Shown here piece by piece: positions 25,725-35,189 of a stretch of DNA of 64,000 nucleotides; the stretch's first letter is position 1; every line of letters starts with the position of its first letter. The notes under the pieces are model-generated. The model searched no databases, was not told the DNA's origin, and was given only the letters and a program-made list of their open reading frames with translations. Source of the stretch: Kuafuiihalomonas sp039024635 (GTDB lineage Bacteria > Myxococcota > Kuafuiibacteriia > Kuafuiibacteriales > Kuafuiibacteriaceae); assembly GCA_039024635.1 (NCBI GenBank), contig JBCCQA010000029.1:1-64000 (forward strand), read 5' to 3'. Made by a program: the position numbers and the translations under genes.

Positions 25725-26060
25725 ATGGCGGCAGGATGGCGAAGCGTGTTGTTCACTGGCCTGCTGCTGGGTCTCGCCTGCGGCGACGAAGAGCCGAATC
25801 CCGATCAAAAGCTCGTCGTGGACTGCAGTCCGTGTGGGTTGACCGAGCTCTGCTGGTACACGCGAGACTTCGACAACCGAGTCTCGGACTTCGGATGTCT
25901 GGATCTCCCCGCTGCCTGCATTGAAGACCGAAGCTGTGCATGCATCAGCACTCAGCCACCGACCCTGTGCGACGAGGCCGGCGGAGCACAAAACTCCAAT
26001 GCCTGCGAGCTGAGCGACGACGAGGAGCCGCTGCTCTTCTGCGTCACGACCCTCGGCTGA
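25725..26060 (+). CDS. Small cysteine-rich lipoprotein
   Basis: 111 residues. MAAGWRSVLFTGLLLGLAC has lipobox GLAC (Cys 19). The mature part has 11 further cysteines in about 90 residues (CSPCGLTELC, CIEDRSCACIS and others), a disulfide-rich knot-like spacing reminiscent of small EGF- or TIL-like modules, although I cannot match a named family. It starts 49 bp after the larger lipoprotein and probably shares its transcript. Confidence 0.6.
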   Translation: MAAGWRSVLFTGLLLGLACGDEEPNPDQKLVVDCSPCGLTELCWYTRDFDNRVSDFGCLDLPAACIEDRSCACISTQPPTLCDEAGGAQNSNACELSDDEEPLLFCVTTLG

Positions 26061-26403
26061 GCTCGGCTGAGCCCAGTCCGCAGGGCAGCTCGAGCAGGGT
26101 CAGACGGGCCTGCGCGCCACGGTCCGACCTGGGCCTCCAAGAACGCTTGAGGCGACACACTTCGGCGCGCGCCCCCTCGTCCCCGACCATCTCGCGTATC
26201 CCGAGCTCTACCCCCCGGCCTTCGGTAGGCGGTCGAGGAGCTGGAACCACGACTCGGCGCACTCATCAGGTCCTGGCACAAAGGCCAGTGCCTTCGGGCC
26301 GACCGCCGCCATCTGACGGAGCGATTTGGCCCCCCGACCTGCGAAGCCTGGCGCTCGTTCCTTGCCGAAGTGATTCGGGCGTCCCCAGAAACCTAGGGAT
26401 TCT
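26061..26403. other. Intergenic stretch between convergent genes
   Basis: A convergent gap of 343 bp. No believable ORF on either strand (the open frames are Arg/Pro/Ser-rich shadows). No clear hairpin with a T-run was found. Confidence 0.4.
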
Positions 26404-27699
26404 TCAGAGCGCAAAGGCGAAGGCCAGTCGGGCTGCGAAGCCAAAGTCCGTCCGAAGGTCCTCGCCGTCCAAGTTCTCGGCCAGGTCACCGGTGGTGAAA
26501 TGGGGACCCATGCGGAGGGCAAGACCAATCCGAGCCTGGTCCGACAAACGGAACTCGGCCGTCGGTCCGACCAGAACGGGGACGACAGAGAACTCCTCGG
26601 GCTGCGTGCCGCCGACCCCAGGTCCCCCGATGTCCGTTCCGCCACCAAAGAAGAAGGTCGTGGGGACGTCGAGGCCTCCACCGAAAGTGAACCATCGGTT
26701 CAGGCGATGGCCCACGTCGAGAGAGGCGTGAACCAACAGCGCCAGGTACTCGCCGGTCAGGTCCACACCGGTTCCGGACAGCAGCTCTCCGAACGGAACA
26801 CGACCCGTGTAGTCGATGACGGTCAGGCCGAGTCCGGGCACCAAGGACAGGCGAGCCACCCACTTCGAGTCGTCGACCATTTCCAATATCAGGGGGAGGC
26901 CTCCGTAAAAGGTCAGTGTGCCAGGGATGTCCTCGCCCACTGAGCCGAATAGGCCAGCGTCGATCCCGAACTTCACGCCATAAGCGAACCACTTGTTCGC
27001 TGGTGAAAGCGAAGTGACGCCGGGAAGGCTGGAGTAGCCCGCCTCCAAGATGAGCGCCGCCCTCGAGGGCGCCCCGAAGAAGGCGCTGCCCTCCGAGTCT
27101 GGGTCTGAGCTGGCTGCGACCCTCGAGGCCCCGCCCTGCCCAGGCGGGACCGAGAGGGGTTCGGCCTGGGGCACCAGCTGAATCGTCTCTCGCACCCGCT
27201 TCCGCGGGCCGACCGGCACCCGACGGGTAAGCGCGAGGTGACCTTTGGCAGACAATTGAACCACCACATCTCCGGCCACCACGCGAACCGAACCGTCCAA
27301 AGGCAGCCGACCGACCTTGCGTCCGTTGATGACGACTTCGGCCCCTTTCGGCTTGCCGCGAACCTCCAGCGTGCCGAGGCGGTCCCGGACCTTCTCTCGG
27401 GCGCTCTCTAGGGGCGCCCGGTTCTCGTCGATCCACGGGCCGCCCATCTGCAAGGCATCCTGCAAATCTTGCTCGGCCTCCACCCAGTGGCCGAGAGCCT
27501 GATGGGCGAGGGCAACCTGAGCCAGAGCGCGAGCTGAGCCTGTTTCGGCGAAGGCGCGCTCGAAGACCTCAAGGGCCTCGGCGTCTTTGCCCGCTCTACG
27601 CAACTCGATGCCCTTGTCGATGAGCGCGTCTTGGGCATGGGCGAGGCCACTCGCCGCGAGGAGTGCGGCGAAGGCGAAGATGGGCACGGCGTGTCTCAT
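26404..27699 (-). CDS. TPR-PEGA outer-membrane-type protein, partner of the Ser/Thr kinase
   Basis: 431 residues with a cleavable signal peptide (FAFAALLAASGLAHAQ). Residues about 24-105 are TPR-like repeats (GIELRRAGKDAEALEVFERA). Residues about 110-175 are a PEGA-type module (LGTLEVRGKPKGAEVVINGR). The C-terminal about 220 residues are Gly/aromatic amphipathic strands ending ARLAFAFAL, consistent with a small beta-barrel. The ATG lies 4 bp after the kinase stop, so they form one operon. PEGA/TPR proteins next to Pknb-type kinases are frequent in myxobacteria and may feed envelope state to the kinase; that role is inference. Confidence 0.75.
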   Translation of the reverse strand: MRHAVPIFAFAALLAASGLAHAQDALIDKGIELRRAGKDAEALEVFERAFAETGSARALAQVALAHQALGHWVEAEQDLQDALQMGGPWIDENRAPLESAREKVRDRLGTLEVRGKPKGAEVVINGRKVGRLPLDGSVRVVAGDVVVQLSAKGHLALTRRVPVGPRKRVRETIQLVPQAEPLSVPPGQGGASRVAASSDPDSEGSAFFGAPSRAALILEAGYSSLPGVTSLSPANKWFAYGVKFGIDAGLFGSVGEDIPGTLTFYGGLPLILEMVDDSKWVARLSLVPGLGLTVIDYTGRVPFGELLSGTGVDLTGEYLALLVHASLDVGHRLNRWFTFGGGLDVPTTFFFGGGTDIGGPGVGGTQPEEFSVVPVLVGPTAEFRLSDQARIGLALRMGPHFTTGDLAENLDGEDLRTDFGFAARLAFAFAL

Positions 27700-27703
27700 G
27701 GCT

Positions 27704-29188
27704 TTACTTCAGAATGGGCGCGTCGTTCGTTCCGAGCTCGACGTCCTTCTTGGTCTTGGTCTCGACCTTCTTGGGCTCGACTCTCGGCGCCTGTGGTTCG
27801 CTCTGTAGCGCCTCGCCCACTTGCTCGGTTTCGGACCGGCGGCCTCGACGTCGTCGCGCCTTCCGACGAGCCTTCGGCTTCGCATCGATGGAGGCTTCGG
27901 TCTCGGTCACGAGCTCTTCTGCGTCCGGAGCCGGGGGCGCAATCGCTGTTCCGGGCTTCTCGGCTTGGATGGGCGGCAGCGCTCGAAGGGCCGGTTCGGG
28001 CGCCGTGGCCTCCACCGGCATCGATTCGGACTCGACCGAGCCTCGGCTCGTCGACCACCAAGCGCCCGCACCGAGGAGCGCCAGGAGCACGAGCAGGCTG
28101 GCCCAGGTTCCTCGCCGTCTCTTCGGCTGGAGTTCGGCCGAGGGGATATCGAAGCCAGCGGTCAGGTTTCCAGTTTGCAAAGCCGCCTCGGCCGGTGCAG
28201 CCACGAGATCGGCCTTTTTCGGAGTTTGAGATACGGAGGCGAAGATCGGCGACCACTGGGCTCGAACCCGCTCTGAAGCAAAGGCCGCCACCTCCAAACC
28301 AAGCCTGGACACGGTCGGCCAGCGGTCCTCGGGTGAAGTGGCCATGGCCGTCATCACGAGCTTGCGAAGCTTCGCCGGAAGGTCGGGCCGCACGGTGTCG
28401 ATGCTCTCGAAGTCGCCCTGCACCACATCCGTCATGACCGTGTAGAGCGACTCACCCCGGAAGGGCGCCTGCCCGCACAGGCAGTGATAGAGGATCACGC
28501 CCATGGAGTAGACGTCGCTTCGACCGTCGAGCTTGGCGCTCGCCGTCACCTGCTCCGGCGACATGTAGTAGGGCGTTCCGACCACCCGACCCGTCTCGGT
28601 CAAGGGCTTGGCCTCCGAGAGCGTGAGGTCCTTGGCGATCCCGAAGTCGACGAGCTTCGGCACCTCTTCGCCGTAGGGGCCGGTCGTGATGAAGATGTTG
28701 CCGGGCTTGAGGTCTCGGTGAAGGACCCCGACCGCGTGGGCGGCCGCCAAGCCGGCCATCACGGGGACCAAGATGTCCGCCGTCTCCGCCACCTCCAAGG
28801 CCCCGAGCCTTCGGAGGCGTCCGCTCAGGTCTTCCCCCTGCAAGAGCTCCATGACCAGGAAGGTGATGCCCTCGTACACACCGACATCCGAGATATCGAC
28901 GACGTGGGGATGGCGAATGGCCGAAGCCGCTTTCCCTTCGCGGAGCATTCGAATCCGGACCTCCTCGCTCCCTTCGAAGTGCGGGAGCAGCGCTTTCACC
29001 GCCACCCGCTTACCGAGATCGATGTGCTCGGCTTCGTAGACCGAGCTCATGCCGCCGGCCCCGATCTGGCGGACGATGCGATAGCGGCCGAGGAGGTCCC
29101 CGGCGGTCAAGCTTGTGCGAATGGTGTCCGACACGGGCCCCCGCGGAGTATGGCCCGCGTCACCCTCAAATCCAACGATTCGTCCCAT
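27704..29188 (-). CDS. Transmembrane Ser/Thr protein kinase (Pkn type)
   Basis: About 494 residues. The kinase domain covers about 35-305: Gly loop IGAGGMSSVYEAE, Lys K65 in VAVKAL, HRDLKPGN (D159) and DFGIAKDL (DFG at 181-183), GTPYYMSPEQ, and DVYSMGVILYHCLCG. A juxtamembrane linker leads to one TM helix (about 361-378, TWASLLVLLALLGAGAWW) and a Pro/Glu/Arg-rich extracytoplasmic tail with a basic patch (KARRKARRRRGRR). Starts at GTG 29209, ATG 29188 or the GTG before SDTIRTSL are possible. It heads a two-gene operon with the TPR-PEGA protein. Confidence 0.9.
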   Translation of the reverse strand: MGRIVGFEGDAGHTPRGPVSDTIRTSLTAGDLLGRYRIVRQIGAGGMSSVYEAEHIDLGKRVAVKALLPHFEGSEEVRIRMLREGKAASAIRHPHVVDISDVGVYEGITFLVMELLQGEDLSGRLRRLGALEVAETADILVPVMAGLAAAHAVGVLHRDLKPGNIFITTGPYGEEVPKLVDFGIAKDLTLSEAKPLTETGRVVGTPYYMSPEQVTASAKLDGRSDVYSMGVILYHCLCGQAPFRGESLYTVMTDVVQGDFESIDTVRPDLPAKLRKLVMTAMATSPEDRWPTVSRLGLEVAAFASERVRAQWSPIFASVSQTPKKADLVAAPAEAALQTGNLTAGFDIPSAELQPKRRRGTWASLLVLLALLGAGAWWSTSRGSVESESMPVEATAPEPALRALPPIQAEKPGTAIAPPAPDAEELVTETEASIDAKPKARRKARRRRGRRSETEQVGEALQSEPQAPRVEPKKVETKTKKDVELGTNDAPILK

Positions 29189-29227
29189 GGATGGCGCGCT
29201 CACGCCCACGTGGGCTCACGGCCCCCC

Positions 29228-30673
29228 TCAGGAGCGAAAAGGCGCGCGTCTGGGCCAGGGCCGAGCCTCTTCGTAGGCCTCGGCGACATCGAGCAGCGTG
29301 AGCTCATGACCCCAGGCCGCGACGAGGTGCACCCCGATTGGGACCCCCTCATCGCTGGGGGCCGAAGGCAGGGAGATGCCCGGCACACCCGTCGCGTTGG
29401 CCAGAGGTAACCAGCCCACGTAGCCCATCAGGACGTCCTCGATCTCGTCGTCGGTCTTCTTGGCCAGGTCGAGCTCCCCCAGCCGCCAAGGCGGCCGCAT
29501 CAGCGTGGGCGTGAGCCAAAGGTCGAAGTGGGTGAACCACCGCTCGAGGACGTGGGCCGCAAAGGCGAAGGCCTCTTCGGCCAGCCAGAGCGCGCTGGGT
29601 TGAAGCATCGCGTTCTGCTTGGCGAGCCGCAGCGTGAAGGGCTCGACCCGCTTCGACAGCTGGACCCCGACTCGGAATACCTCGGATCGCCCGAGAACAC
29701 CGTGGCTCCACGGCGGCGCTCTCTCCATGATCGCCCGCTGGGCCACGTCCAAGAAGACCCCGGCCGCCGTCGCCCACAAGACCCGATAGGCGTCCGCAAA
29801 CCCACGCGTGTCGACAGGAGGGCTGACGACCTCTACCGAGTGGCCCAGCTCGACCAGAAGCGTCACGGCCGAATCGACGGACCGGCGGACGTCGGGGTGG
29901 GGCTCATGACCGAGAAGGCCGTCGTAGGAGACGGCGATGCGCAGGGCCCGCTCGGGCCCGGCCGGTAGCGGAGGAACGGCGCTTCCCATCGAGCGCCCGG
30001 TGCGGGCCCGCATCTCCGTGAGAAAGAGCCGGCTGTCTCGAACGGTTCGCGTGAGGCAACCATGGGTCACGAAGGCAGGAGGCGGATCGTTGACCGCGGC
30101 GGGCATCCGGCCACGGCTGGGCTTCAGACCGACCAGCCCGCAGGCCGAAGCGGGGACCCGGATCGATCCGCCTCCGTCGCTGCCGTGGGCAATGGGGACC
30201 ATGCCTGACGCGAGGGCTGCGCCTGCCCCACCGCTCGAACCACCGGGGGAGTGCTTCAGGCTCCATGGGTTGCGGGTCGGACCGTGGGCTCTCGGTTCGG
30301 TGGTGGGGACCAAACCGAGCTCCGGCATGTTGGTTCGGCCCAAAGTGACGAAGCCCAGGTCGCGAGCCGCCTCGACAAAGGGATGGCTCCGCTCGCAGGT
30401 AAAGCCGCTCAGCAGCTTGGACCCGAGACTGACGGGTGTTCCCTCGATGTCGATGTCGTCCTTGAACAGGAAAGGCACCCCGGCAAAAGGAGCGTCCTCC
30501 GAACCCCGACGTGGGAGCTCGAAGCGATGGATGACGGCGTTGAGCTCAGCGTTTTGGGCCTCGAGCTGGGCCCGAGCCGAGGCCAGGAGTTCGGCCTCGG
30601 ATACGTCCCCCCGACGTAACCGCTCCGCACACTCGGTGGCGTCCCAGTCCTCGTACTCTCCGATTTCGGTCAT
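29228..30673 (-). CDS. Amidase signature (AS) family hydrolase
   Basis: 481 residues with the full Ser-cisSer-Lys triad: K71 in VPFLFKDD, cis-Ser S147 in SPGGSSGGAGAALASG and nucleophile S170 in HGSDGGGSIR. The family hydrolyses amides of many sizes (including 6-aminohexanoate-like and fatty acid amides); GatA is unlikely because gatB and gatC are not adjacent. GGAGG is 5 nt before the ATG at 30673, so the longer open frame (to 30703) is not needed. It sits between the gamma-carbonic-anhydrase-like gene (59 bp) and the kinase. Confidence 0.85.
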   Translation of the reverse strand: MTEIGEYEDWDATECAERLRRGDVSEAELLASARAQLEAQNAELNAVIHRFELPRRGSEDAPFAGVPFLFKDDIDIEGTPVSLGSKLLSGFTCERSHPFVEAARDLGFVTLGRTNMPELGLVPTTEPRAHGPTRNPWSLKHSPGGSSGGAGAALASGMVPIAHGSDGGGSIRVPASACGLVGLKPSRGRMPAAVNDPPPAFVTHGCLTRTVRDSRLFLTEMRARTGRSMGSAVPPLPAGPERALRIAVSYDGLLGHEPHPDVRRSVDSAVTLLVELGHSVEVVSPPVDTRGFADAYRVLWATAAGVFLDVAQRAIMERAPPWSHGVLGRSEVFRVGVQLSKRVEPFTLRLAKQNAMLQPSALWLAEEAFAFAAHVLERWFTHFDLWLTPTLMRPPWRLGELDLAKKTDDEIEDVLMGYVGWLPLANATGVPGISLPSAPSDEGVPIGVHLVAAWGHELTLLDVAEAYEEARPWPRRAPFRS

Positions 30674-30732
30674 CACCGCCTCCGTCTGGCGCCCAAAGAG
30701 CACGAGCCCGAAGGGCCGCCAAGCCTCCCCCC

Positions 30733-31281
30733 TCAGTCGACCATCGTGACGGGGGGCGTCATGACGCGCAGGGACTGCCGATGGCGCCGCCCGTTCTCGA
30801 CGTAGTGAAGCGCCGAAGCCTCAAGGAGCTGAAGCTCATGATCTCGGAGCGTTCGAACCACTTTGGCCGGTGTGCCCATGACCAAGGATCCCTCGGGAAA
30901 GCTCTTTCGCTCGGTGACGAGACTACCCGCGCCGACGATGCAGCGGGGGCCAATCTCGGCGTGGTTGAGGATGATCGAGCCCATGCCGATCAGGCTTCCT
31001 TCCCCAATCCGGCAGCCGTGCAGCACGACCTTGTGGCCCACGGTGACCCGAGCTCCGATGTCGATGGGACAGCCCGGGTCGGTATGAAGGACCGAGCCAT
31101 CCTGAACGTTGCTCTCGTCGCCGATGCGAATCCACTCGTTGTCGCCCCGAAGCACGCAGCCGTACCAAACGCTCGCACCCGCGCCGAGCTCCACCTTCCC
31201 CATGACCTGGGCGTCCGGCGCGACAAAATGGTCTTGGGATGCGAAGCGAGGTTCGTCCTCACCGAGGGCGTAGATCACCAT
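30733..31281 (-). CDS. Gamma-class carbonic anhydrase-like hexapeptide-repeat protein
   Basis: 182 residues forming a left-handed beta-helix: repeated hexapeptides such as APDAQVMGKVELGAGASVWY, VTVGHKVVLHGCRIGEGSLI and GMGSIILNHAEIG. The metal-binding His pattern (LHTDPG, VGHKVVLHGC) is present. This is the YrdA/CaiE/gamma-CA subfamily, in which only some members have carbonic anhydrase activity. ATG 31281 is a good start, and the length is usual for the family. It is cytosolic and lies 50 bp after the di-heme cytochrome gene. Confidence 0.9.
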   Translation of the reverse strand: MVIYALGEDEPRFASQDHFVAPDAQVMGKVELGAGASVWYGCVLRGDNEWIRIGDESNVQDGSVLHTDPGCPIDIGARVTVGHKVVLHGCRIGEGSLIGMGSIILNHAEIGPRCIVGAGSLVTERKSFPEGSLVMGTPAKVVRTLRDHELQLLEASALHYVENGRRHRQSLRVMTPPVTMVD

Positions 31282-31331
31282 GGACGAGGTCTAGCGCAGG
31301 CGGCCCCAACGGGCAGCCCATCAGACCTCCA

Positions 31332-33134
31332 TCAAAGGCTGCGCAAGTAGGCGGTGAGCTTTTGAAGCTGGTCCTCGGTCAGCTGCGCGGTGCGGCCGTG
31401 GGCGTCGCCCCCTCCGCACGGGGGCGCGAAGCGAGCCTCCAAGGTCTCGGCGCAGCCGTCATGCATGAAGGGTGCTCGATAGACCAGGCCTTCGAGAGGG
31501 GGGACCTGAAAGATCCCGTCTGTCCCAACGAAGAAACTGCCCGGACCGGTCAGCCGAGGTCCATCGTGGCAGTTGGCGCAACCCACGGACGCCGAGTGGA
31601 AAATCGCTCGGCCTGCCTCGACGTCCTGAACTCCATCGAGCTCGGCCGGCGCAAGAGGCCGGAGGGTGTCCATCCAAGCCCCGAGCGCCGCAATCTGCTC
31701 GGAGCTGACCTCTCCTCCGCCCATGCGGCTGGAGAAGACATCGCCCATGAGCAGGTTCAAGCTGCGGAACTCGCCCGTCCAGTGGAAGGGGGCAGTGTCC
31801 ATGATACCGCCCGTCAGAACCTGCGTGCGGCGCTCGCCAATGCCTTCGAACTCCCAGACATGGCCATCGTCTCGGCCCTCGGGATGGCAGGACGCGCAGG
31901 CGACGCCGGCCGCGGTCACGGCGTGGAAAAGCTGGTGGCCGCTGTCGGCCACGGAGACTTCGGACAGCTCCAATGAGCGCTGCCGGTCCAGGTTGACGAC
32001 CCGGGCCGGCTCTCGAAACAGCACAAAGAGCTCTCCCCCTCGGCTGAACTCGACCGAGCTAGGCGACCCCAGCAACCGGCTCGTGTTTCCGAGACAGGTG
32101 AAGCGGTTCGAAGCTGCGTTGGTGCGAGCTTGCGTCACGCCGCCCGCGCCCACCGTGCTTTCGCTGGGACTTGCGACGGCCACCCGAGTCCCATCGTCGC
32201 TGACGGCCATATCGACGGCGAGCCCTGAGCTGAACAGTCCGAAGAGGGGAGAGATTCGGCCGTCGGCCGTGACCCGGCTGATCTCGGTACTGACGATACC
32301 GTTGCTACAGCCGATGCCGCCCTCTCGGACGACCTGAGTTGCGCCGTAGCCGCCTTCTTGGACCGAGACCGTGATGCCCTGCCCCGCCGCGCGCTGATGG
32401 AGGATCAGCGCCTCGCCGCTGCGGAAGCGCCGCATGCGCCAAGCCACCCGCGCCGGGACGCTGGCCGAGTCGTCGAAGTCGAGGACACGAGGCTCCTCTT
32501 CCAGTTCGATGAGCTTCGAAAGACGAAAGGTCGAGACCAAGGGGCCGGCCTCACTCATGACCACGTCGCGCAGGTCGGGTTCCAGAAAGCGGGTGCGGGA
32601 CGGCTGCTCTTGGCCATCGCTCAGCCACCAAAGCTCACCCGATGCGCAGGCGACCAAGGTCTGGTCCACGTCTCTGGTCAGGCCCCGAGGCTCAGGGCAG
32701 GTCTGTCGATCCTCGACGATGGAGCCTTCCGCAAGGTCGATGGTCAGCAGTCGTCGGTCGTTCCGAAGAGCAACTTGCGCTCGACTCGACTCGGTGAACA
32801 CTACCCGCCCCGGCTCCACGTCGGACTCCAAGGCGATAGTGTGGACTAGCTCCATCGAGTCCTGGTCCAGGGCTACGACGTAGACTTGGTCACGATCCGG
32901 ATCTGCGGCGACGAGCCACCGGTCGTCGGGACCAATGGCCATCGTTCCACCCGAAATGGCGGGAGGGGGATCCTCGGCGCGAACGACGTCGGGGCGCGGG
33001 AGGATAGGCGGCGGGGGCGGTGGAACGAAGCCGGGATCAGACGGCCCGCCTTGATTGAATTCGCAGGCGGCGAGGGCCAACAGAGGGCCCGTGAGTCCGA
33101 CGAGATGGAATGGGGTCTGTATCCGCCTACTCAT
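31332..33134 (-). CDS. Di-heme cytochrome c lipoprotein with beta-propeller (YncE/CCP-like)
   Basis: 600 residues. MSRRIQTPFHLVGLTGPLLA LAAC gives a lipobox (LAAC), then a polyproline linker (PPPPPP). Residues about 55-395 are propeller-type repeats (DRWLVAADPDRDQVYVVALD, VDMAVSDDGTRVAVASP). The C-terminal 200 residues carry two c-heme sites, CASCH (about 413) and CANCH (about 517), with MDTAPFHWTGEF between them as in bacterial cytochrome c peroxidase/MauG-like proteins. Envelope-anchored electron transfer is likely; the electron partner is unknown. The start is ATG 33134, with a longer open frame upstream. It shares architecture with the plus-strand cytochrome at 36851. Confidence 0.8.
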   Translation of the reverse strand: MSRRIQTPFHLVGLTGPLLALAACEFNQGGPSDPGFVPPPPPPILPRPDVVRAEDPPPAISGGTMAIGPDDRWLVAADPDRDQVYVVALDQDSMELVHTIALESDVEPGRVVFTESSRAQVALRNDRRLLTIDLAEGSIVEDRQTCPEPRGLTRDVDQTLVACASGELWWLSDGQEQPSRTRFLEPDLRDVVMSEAGPLVSTFRLSKLIELEEEPRVLDFDDSASVPARVAWRMRRFRSGEALILHQRAAGQGITVSVQEGGYGATQVVREGGIGCSNGIVSTEISRVTADGRISPLFGLFSSGLAVDMAVSDDGTRVAVASPSESTVGAGGVTQARTNAASNRFTCLGNTSRLLGSPSSVEFSRGGELFVLFREPARVVNLDRQRSLELSEVSVADSGHQLFHAVTAAGVACASCHPEGRDDGHVWEFEGIGERRTQVLTGGIMDTAPFHWTGEFRSLNLLMGDVFSSRMGGGEVSSEQIAALGAWMDTLRPLAPAELDGVQDVEAGRAIFHSASVGCANCHDGPRLTGPGSFFVGTDGIFQVPPLEGLVYRAPFMHDGCAETLEARFAPPCGGGDAHGRTAQLTEDQLQKLTAYLRSL

Positions 33135-33202
33135 GAGCTCAATTCCACACTGCAGACTACATCGCACCATCGTGCGGACCGGGTCTAGGGACGTGATGGC
33201 CG

Positions 33203-34483
33203 TTAAAAACGGGCCTCGACACTCGCGCCAAGAATGGCGCCCAGCGCCCGGGTCGGCGCGAAATCGTCGCCGTCGAATCGAACCTCGGCACCGCCGACGC
33301 GAGTATCAACGAACCAGCTGACGGGCCTACCCCGACCGGCCGCCAAAAAGCGCAGCACCCAGGCCCCGTACGTGTAGCCCACTCGGCCTCCACCGCCCTC
33401 TGCACCGAGAAAGAAGGCGTTCCCTAGGGGTATCTGGAATCGCCCCGTCACCCGGCCAACGAGGGTCCCCTCACCGCCCTCGGGAAACGCGACAACGGGC
33501 GAAGCCTCGACCATCAGGCCGTCCCGCGAACCAAACCGAAACCTGAACACCAACTCACCTGCACTCCGGGGCGCACCGTCGCCCAGGAGGTTGCGGTTGA
33601 AGGTGGCGCCACCGCCGCCGATCCCGAAGCCGAAGAGATTGAGATCCAGCTCCGCCACCAGGTCGACCGATCCGGCTACGAGGCCATCACCCCCCAGGTC
33701 TTCGTCGAAGAAGAAGGCGTCGTTACGGGGATCCCGGGTGAAGAAGGCCGGTCCCACGTCCAAGACGATGGCGAGGGGAAGAGCACGGAGATGATGTCGA
33801 CCCTGGACGTGAAGCAGAGCCCCGTTCACGCCCTGCGAGTTTCCTCCTTGAATGAACATGGAGGCGCGTGCGCTCACGCTGGTATGGCCGTCGACCTTTG
33901 GGGGCGCCACGATGCGCGCATCACGGGGGCGCCACTCGACGAGCTGTGCGCCCTGTCCCTGCTCGATGGAATGGTTGAGCCACAACCTGATGGTGGCCGA
34001 CGACTCGTCGAGAAAGCGCACAACGCCCGCTCCTAGAGACTGCCCTTTCTCGTCCCTGAATTCGAAGACGTCGCCATAGTAGAGGGTGTCGGCATGGCTG
34101 CTCTCGACGATGACATCGACCCTTCGGAGATCGACGACCTCGACCTTCACCGACTCTAGCGGCTTCTTCGGAGGCGACGCCAAAGGTCGATACTCGGAGA
34201 GATCCAGGGCGGCGCTGGCGCTATCGACTTCGTAGTCCGGATCCCAAGGGGCGAACTGTATGAGCAAAGAGTCGCCCAGCCGCTTCAGGACTCGAACCCT
34301 GAAGCCAGACGGAGCAGGGGCAAACAGCTGGAGCTGACCGTCTTTCTCCACGAAGACGCCATCTTGTCCGCAATTCCAGTAGCGATCCCCGCCCAGCTCG
34401 ACCGGTTGGGGCCTGCAGCCCTCAGGGACCTCGACCGCCGCCATCAGGAGGACGAGCACTGTCTCCCACACCGGCACTGCCAT
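33203..34483 (-). CDS. Hypothetical envelope protein with barrel-like C-terminus
   Basis: 426 residues with an N-terminal hydrophobic segment (AVPVWETVLVLLMAAVEVPE) that can act as a signal peptide. Residues about 25-190 are a mixed region with two Cys (GCRPQ, WNCGQDG). Residues about 200-426 are Gly-rich amphipathic strands (FGFGIGGGGATFNRNLLG, FFLGAEGGGGRVGYTYG) and end in F (GASVEARF), the usual terminal Phe of BamA-recognised barrels. No named family. It is first in the minus-strand run, 68 bp before the di-heme cytochrome gene. Confidence 0.6.
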   Translation of the reverse strand: MAVPVWETVLVLLMAAVEVPEGCRPQPVELGGDRYWNCGQDGVFVEKDGQLQLFAPAPSGFRVRVLKRLGDSLLIQFAPWDPDYEVDSASAALDLSEYRPLASPPKKPLESVKVEVVDLRRVDVIVESSHADTLYYGDVFEFRDEKGQSLGAGVVRFLDESSATIRLWLNHSIEQGQGAQLVEWRPRDARIVAPPKVDGHTSVSARASMFIQGGNSQGVNGALLHVQGRHHLRALPLAIVLDVGPAFFTRDPRNDAFFFDEDLGGDGLVAGSVDLVAELDLNLFGFGIGGGGATFNRNLLGDGAPRSAGELVFRFRFGSRDGLMVEASPVVAFPEGGEGTLVGRVTGRFQIPLGNAFFLGAEGGGGRVGYTYGAWVLRFLAAGRGRPVSWFVDTRVGGAEVRFDGDDFAPTRALGAILGASVEARF

Positions 34484-34598
34484 GGCTGATTCGAAGCTTG
34501 GACGCCACCTCCAGGGCCCGAACCGACGTTCTGCTTACCCATCGGATCTCCGATGGGTCCCCTCGTAGTCAGGCGCTGCTCGGGTTAACTTAGCGCTC

Positions 34599-35189
34599 GT
34601 GATTCGGCGGGAAGCCATCGTTTGGCTGCTCAAGATGAGCGGCGTGACGTCGACCGCGGTGATCCTGGCCGCCTGCAAGAAGGAAGAAGAGGCTGCAGGG
34701 CGCCCTGCACCGGACATACCGACGAAGTCGGCTCCCAAGGCCGACTACGGCTTCTTCCAGCCGAGCGAAGTGGCCATCGGGACGGCCATGGTCGCTCGCC
34801 TGATTCCGGCGGCGCCAGGTTTCCCGAGCGCCAAAGAGACCGGCGCACTTCGCTTCATCGACCGGGAACTTCAAAAGCGACACTTCGCCCCCGTGGCCAA
34901 GTTCGTTCGCCAGGGGCTCACCTTCCTGGATAGGGTCGCGAAGAAGGAGAAGAAGAAGGCTTTCACCGAGCTCTCCGTCGCGGACCAAGACGAGGTATTG
35001 AGAGCTTTTCAGACCGGCCGCGTCCGCGGCCTCCGCTACCCAAGCGGTCGATTCTTTCAGATCATGCTCAACCTCACCCTGGAGGGTCACCTTGGCGACC
35101 CCAAGTATGGCGGCAACCAGGACCAAAAGGCGTGGAAGGCCCTCGGCATCGATCCCTCCTGCGACCACGGAGATCACAGCCATGGCTGA
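34599..35189 (+). CDS. Gluconate 2-dehydrogenase subunit 3-like lipoprotein
   Basis: 196 residues; GTG start giving IRREAIVWLLKMSGVTSTAV ILAAC with lipobox ILAAC. The mature part matches the gluconate 2-dehydrogenase small-subunit family (VAIGTAMVARLIPAAPGFPS AKETGALRFIDREL ... LTFLDRVAKKE ... SVADQDEVLRAF ... FFQIMLNLTLEGHLGDPKYGGN). Family members usually carry a Tat signal and chaperone or anchor the flavoprotein; here a lipobox replaces it. A His/Asp tail (SCDHGDHSHG) ends the protein. Its stop overlaps the GMC gene start by 8 bp, so the products are made together and probably form one enzyme. Confidence 0.85.
   Translation: MIRREAIVWLLKMSGVTSTAVILAACKKEEEAAGRPAPDIPTKSAPKADYGFFQPSEVAIGTAMVARLIPAAPGFPSAKETGALRFIDRELQKRHFAPVAKFVRQGLTFLDRVAKKEKKKAFTELSVADQDEVLRAFQTGRVRGLRYPSGRFFQIMLNLTLEGHLGDPKYGGNQDQKAWKALGIDPSCDHGDHSHG

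Noticed and set aside
34280..34310. A second T-arm-like GGTTCGAGTCC on the minus strand
   Set aside because: It is part of the VRVLKR codons in the hypothetical envelope gene; no tRNA fold surrounds it.
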